Source: Pseudomonadota bacterium
GTDB lineage: Bacteria > Pseudomonadota > Gammaproteobacteria > Burkholderiales > Thiobacillaceae
Reading direction: 5' to 3'
NCBI GenBank assembly: GCA_030653935.1
Contig: JAURYL010000035.1
Span: forward strand, 1-64,000
Length of the DNA stretch: 64,000 nucleotides
Shown here piece by piece: positions 45,615 to 54,600 of this stretch. The notes below the pieces were generated by a model that had not been told where the DNA came from, made no database searches, and saw only the letters and a program-made list of their open reading frames with translations. A program made the translations under genes and the position numbers. Position 1 is the first letter of the stretch; every line of letters starts with the position of its first letter.

Positions 45615-48600
45615 ATGCAAAGAACCGGAGGCAAACTCACCGCGTCAGCTTCAGACTTGGTTGGGTTTCTCGCATGTCCGCACAAGACAACCCTCGATCT
45701 GGTCAACCTGGACACGCCTCTCGAACGTGCCGCTCCCGACGAGCAGGTGGAGTTGATTCAGGACAAGGGGTTCGCCCACGAGTCGGCTTACCTTGAAACG
45801 CTACGCGAGGGGGGTGGGCGGCTGGTCGAACTTTCAAGCGCCGGCAGCTTCGCCGAAAACGTTGCCGCGACGCGCGCTGCCATGGCCGCTGGGGTCGACA
45901 TCATTTTCCAGGCGGCGCTCTCTCATGGTGCCTTCATGGGCTATGCGGATTTCCTGCGCCGGGTCGAGAGGCCGTCGGCTTTGGGCGCCTGGAGCTACGA
46001 AGTGGCCGACACCAAGCTCGCCCACCAAGCCAAGCCGAAGTTCATGATCCAACTGGCCCATTACTCCGAACTTCTGGCCTCGGATCAAGGCATCTACCCG
46101 GAAAGAATGCACCTTGTATTCGGCAATCACACCGAGCGCAGTTTCCGCGTGGGCGACTACCGGCACTATTACCGGCGCCTACGGCAACGCTTTGACGCAT
46201 TCCTCGACAAACTGCCAGCGACCGCGCCCGAGAAGTGCGATGCCTGCGACTATTGCGACTGGCGCGAACGTTGTGCCGCCGAGTGGGAAGCGCAGGATCA
46301 CCTGAATCGTGTCGCCAATATCAGCAAGATGCAGATCAAGCGCCTGCGCCAACAAGGCGTCCATACGCTCGCCCAATTGGGGAGCTTGGCGTCGAATGCG
46401 ACGGTGACGGGTATGCGGCCCGAGACCCTGGCGAAGCTCAGGGCTCAGGCCGGCTTGCAGTACAAGAAGCGTGAAACCGGCGAGAACCAGCTCGAACTTC
46501 TGCCGCGCGATGCATCTGCCAGAACTGGCTTTGATCGCCTGCCGCCACCGGACGATGGCGATCTCTTTTTCGACATGGAGGGCGACCCGCTGCATGAGGG
46601 CGGCCTCGAATATCTTTTCGGCGTCCATGTTCGCGAGAAAGGCGCCTGGGTATTCCACGACTTCTGGGCTCATGACCGCCGACAGGAAAAGGCGGCGTTC
46701 GCGCAATTCGTCGACTTCGCCACCCAGCGGCTGCGGGAGCATCCCCACGCTCACATCCATCACTACGCCCATTACGAGCCAACCGCGCTCAAGCGATTGA
46801 TGTCGCTGCACGGCATCCGTGAGGCCGAGATCGACCAGCTACTCCGGGACGGAAAATTCGTCGACTTGTACCAGATCGTGCGCGAAGCCATCCGCATTTC
46901 GGAGCCGCGCTACTCGATCAAAAACCTTGAAACCTTCTATATGGCCAAGCGTGATGGCGAGGTCACCAATGCCGGTTCCAGCATCGTTTATTACGAAAAG
47001 TGGCGTCAGACGAGGGACGACGATCTCCTGCGCAAGATTCGCGACTACAACGAGGACGACTGCCGGTCGACTTACTTGTTGCACGACTGGCTGCTCGGCC
47101 TCAAGCCCCAGGCGACCACCTGGGCGGATCGCGTCGCGGCGCCGGACAACAAGAGCGTGAAGAGCGACAAGATTCGGGAGCACGAGGCTCGTCTCGCGGC
47201 CTACGAGGAGCGCCTTCTCCTGGGCGTCCCGGAAGACTCCGCGACGCGTGACGGCGAACAGAAACTACGGGCGTTGATGGCGCATCTACTCGATTTCCAC
47301 CGCCGTGCCGCCAAACCTGCCTGGTGGGCGCTGTTTGCCCGCCACGACATGGACGAGGAGGAACTTGCGGACGACGCCGAATGTATCGCCGGCCTGCGGC
47401 TCGTTTCCGTTACCCAGGTGGGACAGGGCAAAAGCGCGGGTGTGGCGACCTATTCCTACCCGGAGCAGGAATTCAAACTCCGGCAAGGGGATGCCTGCTT
47501 GCGTACCGACACGACGCAGAACTTCGGCAAGCTGGGCGCCATCGATGAAGACCAACGCTTATTGGAGATTCGCCTCAGCAAGAAGAAGGGGGAAGACCTG
47601 GAGATTCCCACGGCGATTTCCATTTCGGCCGGTGGCCCGATAGACACGACGCCAATCAAGGAAGCCCTGTTCCGTCTGGCTGACGGCCTGCTGGAGGATA
47701 AGGGCCGCTTTGCCGCCGCCCTCGATTTCCTGCGCAAGGCTCCTCCGCGCATACGCGGCCATGAACCGGGCCAGCCCATCATTGACGAGTCGCGGGAGGC
47801 CCTGCCTCAGATTGTTGAGGCGGTAGTCAATCTTGATCACAGCACCCTGTTTATCCAGGGGCCGCCGGGCGCCGGGAAAACCTACACCGGCTCCCACCTC
47901 ATCGCCGAATTGATCGCTCGCGGCTACCGCGTCGGCATCACGTCGAATAGCCACAAGGCGATACACAATCTTCTGGCGGGAGTCGAGAAACGTGCGGACG
48001 AACGCGGACAGAACTTTGCAGGCATATACAAAGCATCCTCCGTGGCTCCAGATTCGGAGTTTAAGAGCAGACGGATAGCTTCAGTGCGCAGCAACGACCT
48101 GGTGTTTCTGAACATGGGTAATCCCCACGTTCAACTCTTCGCCGGGACTGCCTGGCTGTTTAGTGCCGCAGCGTTTGCCGACCAACTCGATTACCTCTTC
48201 GTGGACGAGGCCGGCCAGGTTGCCACCGCCAATCTGGTGGCCATGGCCACCAGCGCCAGGAATATCGTCCTCCTCGGCGACCAGATGCAGTTGGGGCAGC
48301 CGATCCAGGGCATCCATCCCGGCGAGTCGGGCCTCTCGGCACTGGACTTCCTGCTGGAAGGCCGCGCCACGATTCCACCCGACCAGGGCGTGTTTCTCGC
48401 CACCACCTGGCGCATGCATCCGGACGTGTGCCGCTTCATCTCCGATGCCGTGTACGAAGGCCGCCTCTACCCGGAACCCAAGAACGCGGAACAGCGCCTG
48501 ATCCTGAAACCGGACGCCCACCCGTTGCTGCGCCCCACCGGCCTGGTCTTCGTACCGGCGATTCACGACGCCTGCGCCCAACGTAGCGAGGAAGAAGCCA

Positions 48601-49013
48601 GGATCGTCCTGGCTCTCTATCAAAGCTTGCTGGCACAAAGCTACCGCGACCGGGATGGACGGGAGCATCCCATGACACCAGAGAACATTCTGGTCGTCGC
48701 GCCCTACAACATGCAGGTCAACCTGCTGCGTCGAACCCTGCCAGAAGACGCGCGCGTCGGCACGGTGGACAAATTCCAGGGCCAAGAAGCCGAAGCGGTG
48801 ATCGTCTCCATGACCACGTCCAACGGCGACACCCTGCCGCGTTATATCGAGTTTCTCTACAGCAAGAATCGACTCAACGTCGCCCTTTCCCGTGCGCGCT
48901 GTCTGGCGCTATTGGTAGCGAGTCCGGCGCTGGCGGATATTCCGTGCGCGACGGTGGAGCAGATGGGGTTGGTGAATTTGATGTGCAGAGTGATGAAAGT
49001 TGAAGCTACATAA
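45615..49013 (+). CDS. Cas4/TM0106-like nuclease – DEDD exonuclease – SF1 helicase fusion
   Basis: 1132 residues. Residues ~8-230: a Cas4/RecB-like nuclease of the TM0106 family (MGYADFL with D112, EVADTK with D132/K134, QLAHY with Q146/Y150) and a likely Fe-S cluster (C21 plus CDACDYCDWRERC, C208/C211/C214/C220). Residues ~313-495: an RNase H-like DEDD exonuclease (FFDMEGDP, HHYAHYE, DYNEDDC). Residues ~735-1120: a Dna2/Upf1-type SF1 helicase (GPPGAGKT 749-756, VDEAGQ, LLGDQMQLGQP, TVDKFQGQEAE, NVALSRAR). First of three clustered nuclease/kinase genes; DNA end processing, perhaps in phage defence, is inferred. Confidence 0.85.
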   Translation: MQRTGGKLTASASDLVGFLACPHKTTLDLVNLDTPLERAAPDEQVELIQDKGFAHESAYLETLREGGGRLVELSSAGSFAENVAATRAAMAAGVDIIFQAALSHGAFMGYADFLRRVERPSALGAWSYEVADTKLAHQAKPKFMIQLAHYSELLASDQGIYPERMHLVFGNHTERSFRVGDYRHYYRRLRQRFDAFLDKLPATAPEKCDACDYCDWRERCAAEWEAQDHLNRVANISKMQIKRLRQQGVHTLAQLGSLASNATVTGMRPETLAKLRAQAGLQYKKRETGENQLELLPRDASARTGFDRLPPPDDGDLFFDMEGDPLHEGGLEYLFGVHVREKGAWVFHDFWAHDRRQEKAAFAQFVDFATQRLREHPHAHIHHYAHYEPTALKRLMSLHGIREAEIDQLLRDGKFVDLYQIVREAIRISEPRYSIKNLETFYMAKRDGEVTNAGSSIVYYEKWRQTRDDDLLRKIRDYNEDDCRSTYLLHDWLLGLKPQATTWADRVAAPDNKSVKSDKIREHEARLAAYEERLLLGVPEDSATRDGEQKLRALMAHLLDFHRRAAKPAWWALFARHDMDEEELADDAECIAGLRLVSVTQVGQGKSAGVATYSYPEQEFKLRQGDACLRTDTTQNFGKLGAIDEDQRLLEIRLSKKKGEDLEIPTAISISAGGPIDTTPIKEALFRLADGLLEDKGRFAAALDFLRKAPPRIRGHEPGQPIIDESREALPQIVEAVVNLDHSTLFIQGPPGAGKTYTGSHLIAELIARGYRVGITSNSHKAIHNLLAGVEKRADERGQNFAGIYKASSVAPDSEFKSRRIASVRSNDLVFLNMGNPHVQLFAGTAWLFSAAAFADQLDYLFVDEAGQVATANLVAMATSARNIVLLGDQMQLGQPIQGIHPGESGLSALDFLLEGRATIPPDQGVFLATTWRMHPDVCRFISDAVYEGRLYPEPKNAEQRLILKPDAHPLLRPTGLVFVPAIHDACAQRSEEEARIVLALYQSLLAQSYRDRDGREHPMTPENILVVAPYNMQVNLLRRTLPEDARVGTVDKFQGQEAEAVIVSMTTSNGDTLPRYIEFLYSKNRLNVALSRARCLALLVASPALADIPCATVEQMGLVNLMCRVMKVEAT

Positions 49014-49033
49014 CCATGGGAAAGGAAGAAAAT

Positions 49034-49936
49034 ATGACTGTAAAAATGGATACGGACTTCTTGTACGAGATTGAGATTGATGATGGAAACGGCATGAATC
49101 TTTTTCCCTGCCGTGACAAGCATGGAAAATTCTCAGTCAACCTCGATGGCCGCAGCAAGGGGAAAGGTCGATATATATCTGCTTCTTTCGAGGAGTTGCT
49201 GCAGTATTTCGCTGATGGCAACTTCCAAGAAAAGGGGTCAATAAGAATGAAAGCACCGGGAGAAAAAGGAAATGGCAATGGTCGTTCACCTATCAATCCT
49301 CGCACCCCTGCCAAAGCATTCATTAGTGATAATTTTAAAAGACTGGTTTCGGAAAGAGCAAATAGGAAGGTCCTTTCTTCTGTATTGCGTGCAGAGTCTG
49401 AGAAATCCGTCAGTGGGTTGGATATTACGAAAAACTTTTCATCGGCAGTTCTTGATGACAAGGCAGGACATCCTGCGATGACTATTGATGCTCAGGGTTC
49501 GCTTGAGTCGGACACCCGAAACCTGAAGACGGACGAGCGAGAGGCGGTGGTGAAAATCCGTTTCGGACAAGGGAATTTCCGGGATGCTTTGTTCAACGAG
49601 AAGGGTCACGGAGCTAAATGTTGGATGTCCGGCATCGAGGGCCGGCAACTGCTCATCGCCTCGCATATCAAACCGTGGTCGCACTGCAAGGATGAATCGG
49701 AGTCTCGTGGCAGACGTGACAACGGGCTTCTGTTATCAGCGCTGTGGGATGCCGCCTTTGACGCGGGGCTCGTCAGTTTCGAATCGAACTGGAAAGTAAT
49801 TGCATCCTCAAAGCTCGCCGAATCCGCTCGAACCGCCATGAACCTGAAAGAACACTCGGAGCTTCCAGAAAAATTCCGAACGGAGGGGCGAAAGTCATAT
49901 TTAGCGTACCACCTCGTCAATGTGTTTCAGGACTGA
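49034..49936 (+). CDS. HNH endonuclease
   Basis: About 300 residues. The ATG at 49034 is preferred over 49016 because AAGGAAG sits seven bases upstream. The N-terminal ~170 residues are of unknown type and AT-rich compared with neighbours. The C-terminal HNH domain reads AKCWMSGIEGRQLLIASHIKPWSHC and DNGLLLSALWDAAFDAGLVSF, the HNH_2-type signature found in many restriction enzymes. It starts 20 bases after the nuclease-helicase gene on the same strand, and the base composition suggests horizontal transfer. Confidence 0.82.
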   Translation: MTVKMDTDFLYEIEIDDGNGMNLFPCRDKHGKFSVNLDGRSKGKGRYISASFEELLQYFADGNFQEKGSIRMKAPGEKGNGNGRSPINPRTPAKAFISDNFKRLVSERANRKVLSSVLRAESEKSVSGLDITKNFSSAVLDDKAGHPAMTIDAQGSLESDTRNLKTDEREAVVKIRFGQGNFRDALFNEKGHGAKCWMSGIEGRQLLIASHIKPWSHCKDESESRGRRDNGLLLSALWDAAFDAGLVSFESNWKVIASSKLAESARTAMNLKEHSELPEKFRTEGRKSYLAYHLVNVFQD

Positions 49937-49981
49937 TGTTTGAAGGAATGCCATGCATCAACTAGAAATTATTGGGCGGAT

Positions 49982-50626
49982 ATGGAAATGATCATCTGGG
50001 GCAACAAAAAACTGTTCAGCCAAAACGAGAAGGCGGTGCGCCAGATCATGGGACACCCGCTACTGGCGGGGACAAAGCTAATTGGTCGTGGTGCCTATTC
50101 GCTGATTTTTCGGGGCGCGGATACTGTGTTCAAACTCACCGCCGACCGGGTCGCTTATGAGTTGGCGGAGTGCCAGTTGCAATGGCAATGTGCCAGCCTA
50201 CCGGTGGTCAAAGGCCTACACGGCCAAGTTGGGGCTACGGATGGCGGAATCCCGCTCTTTCTCATGGAGATTGAGCACCTGGAAAAGTTGACGGTGGGCA
50301 CCGAGGAGCGAAGTCTATGCCTGTCCATTGGGCGGCGGATTCAGCAAAACAGTGGCCGATGCGAAACAGCTACGCGGCAATTACGGGAAGCAGCCTCATT
50401 CCTTCCCAATGGAGACGTTCGGGAGGCACTGGAGCTTCTTGCGGATTTCGCTGAGGCTCGGCCTGATCGTGCCCTGCTCGATATGCACGGATCGAACTTC
50501 ATGCAACGGCCCTCTACTGGTGAGATCGTCTTGTCCGACCCCTTCCTGGATGCGGAGGTGCGTTGGATGGCGCAGAAGAAATTCCTTTTGGAGAGAGGGC
50601 TCCCCGAGACAACCGGATTTTGGTGA
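49982..50626 (+). CDS. Kinase-like protein of a defence-type cluster
   Basis: About 214 residues from the ATG at 49982 (a TTG at 49940 is possible). Small kinase-like fold: TKLIGRGAYSLIFRGADTVFKLTAD (Gly loop and probable Lys), a catalytic-loop-like ALLDMHGSNFMQRP and metal-site-like EIVLSDPF. Related short kinase-like proteins occur in phages and mobile elements. It follows the HNH gene by about 45 bases on the same strand. Whether it phosphorylates protein, nucleotide or a small molecule cannot be told. Confidence 0.65.
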   Translation: MEMIIWGNKKLFSQNEKAVRQIMGHPLLAGTKLIGRGAYSLIFRGADTVFKLTADRVAYELAECQLQWQCASLPVVKGLHGQVGATDGGIPLFLMEIEHLEKLTVGTEERSLCLSIGRRIQQNSGRCETATRQLREAASFLPNGDVREALELLADFAEARPDRALLDMHGSNFMQRPSTGEIVLSDPFLDAEVRWMAQKKFLLERGLPETTGFW

Positions 50627-50847
50627 TTGAATTGGCACGCCTTCGACCGACGGCCCGGGCCAACGAATTGCCACTGACGCCCATCGCTGAGCGATAGCTG
50701 CCGGCAATGGAGCCGACGCTTGTCGGTGTGGGTTTTACATTCTTCCGATGACGGCTCCTGGCCGACATCCACCAGATGAGATCCCCCGATAACCGGCCTT
50801 GGCGGCAACGTCAGTGGGCAGTCGTCAGGCTGCCCACGACCGGCGGC

Positions 50848-51264
50848 TCAGTACTGGTTCGCCGCCCAACCATCCAGCATCGTGCAGGCTTCCGTGGTGG
50901 GTTTGTTGGTGGACTTGCCCAGCATGGGGGTGTAGCAGAGGTACTCGTTGCCGTGGCCGTCTGAGAGATTGCGCAGGGGGATTTCGCCCAGAGTCTCGTA
51001 GCCGCGCGCATCCATCATGATGAATTGGTAGTCGTCGCCGATGCAGACTTCCAACTTGCCGCCGTTGCCGGCGCCGTACTTGGCCCACCAGGAATCCGGA
51101 TCGGCGCCGTCGTAGATGGGTGGCATGGCTTCGTCGCTGTTCTGATGCCAGGCCATGATGGTGGGGTCCTGCATCTGGTTTTCTCTGGCTACGCCTTTGG
51201 CGAGGACGCTGGCACTCTGGAAATTGAGGGCGGCGCCATGATGGTCAATGTGTAGATTGCGCAT
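50848..51264 (-). CDS. Conserved hypothetical protein (possibly AF1514/DUF5619-like)
   Basis: 138 residues. The ATG at 51264 with AAAGG upstream is chosen over the track start at 51429. Sequence features are LNFQSASVLAKGVARENQ, NGGKLEVCIGDDYQFIMMDA and a C-terminal LCYTPMLGKS. The beginning resembles small AF1514-type proteins, but the assignment is weak. It is convergent with the kinase-like gene and divergent from ndvB. Confidence 0.6.
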   Translation of the reverse strand: MRNLHIDHHGAALNFQSASVLAKGVARENQMQDPTIMAWHQNSDEAMPPIYDGADPDSWWAKYGAGNGGKLEVCIGDDYQFIMMDARGYETLGEIPLRNLSDGHGNEYLCYTPMLGKSTNKPTTEACTMLDGWAANQY

Positions 51265-51620
51265 TGGGTTGCCTTTCAAAAAGAGTTGATTCGTGACAGA
51301 TGACGGCAAGATTGCCGCATCACACCTGTACCTTATAGCCCTATTCCGACTATTCCTGTCAAGTATTACCGTTATTGGGCACCTTTGGCTTCGCGGCTGG
51401 AAAATGCCACCGCGCGCCACCGTGCCCATGGCGCGAGCGCGTGTATGATGAAATTCGATGTCTGGGCTGAACTGCCGTCCCGATCATCTCAGCGCTGTCC
51501 CGGGAATGGCTCCCGGGCGTCCGGGCACAACCGCCCAGAGCACTCCGATCTTAGTCATCCTCACCCTGGCGTCCCGCCACGTGTCGCAACCACCGCTGGC
51601 AAAGCGGCCGGGAGAACATA
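51265..51620. other. Intergenic region between the hypothetical gene and ndvB
   Basis: 356 bases with no coding frame of convincing quality; the plus-strand 159-codon ORF here overlaps ndvB in another frame and is Arg/Ser-rich shadow. Divergent promoters for the two flanking genes are expected, with an AT-richer segment around 51330-51375. Confidence 0.5.
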
Positions 51621-54600
51621 TTGGGATCGGCGTGGAAAGCGGGCAAAACGAAGCTCATCCGCCATTGGCGGCGGATCAAGTACCAGGGCGGCTGCGGCGC
51701 GCCGGGTAAGGACTGCAACGAGGCGCCGCCCCTGCGGGCGGAGTTGTTCAGCAGCGACCAGATGGCCCAGCACGGCATTCGTCTCGCGTCCGCCCACAGC
51801 CTGGCGGTGCGTCGGACGTCAGACCAGTTGCTGGCGCGGCTTGCGGCCAATGAAGCGGTACTGATCGAGACCTGCGACCAGTTGACGGCCGCGGTGACGG
51901 CGAAGCGCCGCATCACGCCGGCCGGGGAATGGCTGCTCGACAACTTCTATCTAGTCGAAGAGCAGATTCGCACCGCCCGGCGCCATTTGCCCAAAGACTA
52001 CAGCCAGGAATTGCCCAGCCTCGCCGGGGGCGGATCGAGCGGGCTGCCACGGGTCTACGACATCGCCCTCGAAACCATCGCCCATGGCGACGGCCGGGTG
52101 GACCCGGACAGCCTCAGCCGCTTCGTCGCGGCCTACCAGACGGTCAGCCCGCTACGCCTGGGCGAGTTGTGGGCCATTCCGATCATGCTGCGCCTGGCCC
52201 TGATCGAGAACCTGCGCCGGGTCGCGGTTCGCATCGCCGGTGGCTGGGTGGAACGGGGTCTGGCGCAGGACTGGGCGGAAAAGCTGAGTGAAGTCGCCCG
52301 CCAGGACCCGAAGAACCTGATCCTGGTCATCGCCGATCTGGCCCGCTCGCAGCCGCCCATGACCCCGCCGTTCGTCTCGGAACTGGCACGCCGCCTGCAG
52401 GGGCAAGGCCCCACCCTGGCCCTGCCGCTGACCTGGATCGAACAGCAACTGGCCGCATCGGCCTCCAGCATTGAACAGTCGGTGCGGGTTGGCAACCAGC
52501 ACCAGGCCGCCGACCAGGTTTCCATCAGCAACAGCATCGGCAGCCTGCGCTTCCTCGGCACCATGGACTGGCGCGAGTTCGTCGAATCCATGAGTCTGGT
52601 GGAACAGACCCTGCGCGGCGATCCGGTCAGCGCCTACGCCGGCATGGATTTCGCTAGCCGCGACCGCTATCGCCATGTTGTGGAACAAGTGGCAAAGGCG
52701 AGCGTTTTCACCGAGGAGGTAGTGGCCGCCCGCGCCATTGAACTGGCGCAGGCAGGGTCTGCCCTCAACGGCAGCGGTGACCGGACCGCCCATGTCGGCT
52801 ACTACCTGATCGACCGTGGCCGTACCGAACTGGAACAAACCCTGCACGCCCACCCTCCCCTGTCCGCGCGGCTGCGGCGTGGCGCCGGGCACTCGCCGCT
52901 GCCGTTGTATCTCGGCGCGATCACCTTGTTCACCGTGCTGCTGGCGGCCGGTTTCCTCGCCGAAGCGCGCGACGCGGGCATCGCGGATTGGGTGTGGTTG
53001 CCCCTGGGCCTGCTCGCCCTGGTTGCCAGCGGCCAACTCGCGTCTGCCCTGGTGAACTGGTTGACCACCCTGTTGGCGTCGCCGCATTCCCTGCCGCGCA
53101 TGGATTTCTCCAGCGGCATTCCGGCCGAGTTCAGCACCCTGGTGGTGGTACCCACCCTGCTCACCAGTCCACGCAACATCGACAGCCTGGCCGAGGCGCT
53201 GGAAGTCCGTTTCCTCGCCAATCGCGACGCCAATCTGTTTTTCGCCCTGTTGACCGATCTGCGCGATGCCGACGCGGAAACCTTGCCCGAGGATGCAGCG
53301 CTGCTGGATATGGCGCGGGCGCGCATCGAAGCCCTGAACGCGCGCTATGGCAAGGACGGGCACGACGTTTTCTTCCTGCTGCATCGTCCGCGCCTGTGGA
53401 ACCCCCATGACCGGCTGTGGATGGGTTACGAGCGCAAGCGCGGCAAGCTGGCGGATCTCAACGCCCTGCTCCACCAGGGCACACGCGACGGCTTCTCGCT
53501 GCTGGTGGGCGATACAGCGCTGTTGGCCGGGGTGAAGTACGTCATCACCCTGGACACCGACACCCAGTTGCCACGCGATGCCGCGCGCGAATTTGTCGGC
53601 GCCATGGCGCACCCGCTCAACCGCCCGCTCTATGACGCCGTCCTGGGCCGGGTAGTCGCCGGCTACGGCATCCTGCAACCGCGGGTGAGCGTGAGCCTGC
53701 CCGGCGCCAGCCTGTCGCGCTATGCCCGTCTGAACGGCGGCGAACCGGGCATCGACCCGTACACCCGTGCCGTCTCCGACGTCTACCAGGACGCCTTCGG
53801 GGAAGGTTCCTTCATCGGCAAGGGTATCTACGAAGTGGCCGTGTTCGAGCAGGCGCTGCAGGGGCGCTTCCGCGAGAACCGCATCCTCAGCCACGACTTG
53901 CTGGAAGGCTGCTACGTGCGCGCCGGGTTGTTGAGCGATGTGCAGTTGTACGAGGAATACCCGGCCCGCTATGGCGCCGACGTGAACCGCCGCTATCGCT
54001 GGATTCGCGGCGACTGGCAACTGATCGGCTGGCTGCTGCCCTGGCTGCGCGGCCCCGACGGGCGCCGGCGCGGAAACCCCTTGTCCTGGCTGGCGCGCTA
54101 TAAGTTGTTCGACAACCTGCGCCGCAGCCTGGTGCCGGCGGCCCTGACCCTGCTTCTGCTGCTGGGCTGGGCTGTGTTTTCCGCTCCATTGCTGTGGACC
54201 CTGGCGGTGCTCGGCGTGCTGCTGATTCCGCCGTTGCTGGCCAGCCTGCACGATCTGTTGCGCAAACCCGACGAGATGCGTATCAGCCAGCATCTCGCCG
54301 CCTGTGCCCACGCCACCGGCCAGCGCGGCATCCAGGCGACCCTCGCTCTGGTGACCCTGCCGCATGAGGCGAGTTACAGCCTGGATGCGATCCTGCGCAC
54401 GCTCTGGCGCCTGGCGATTTCGCGCCAGCGACTGCTGGAATGGAACCCTTCCGGCGACCAGGAACTGGCCAGTCGCGGCGATCTGGCCGCCGCCTTCCGC
54501 ACCATGGGATTCGCCCCGCTGCTGGCCGCCGTCACCACGCTCTACCTGGTGGCGACCAGCCCAGCCGTCTTGCCGATAGCCGCCCCCATTCTGCTGCTGT

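Noticed and set aside
51385-51864. 159-residue ORF upstream of ndvB
   Set aside because: Arg/Ser-rich, overlaps the ndvB start in another frame and has no ribosome-binding site.
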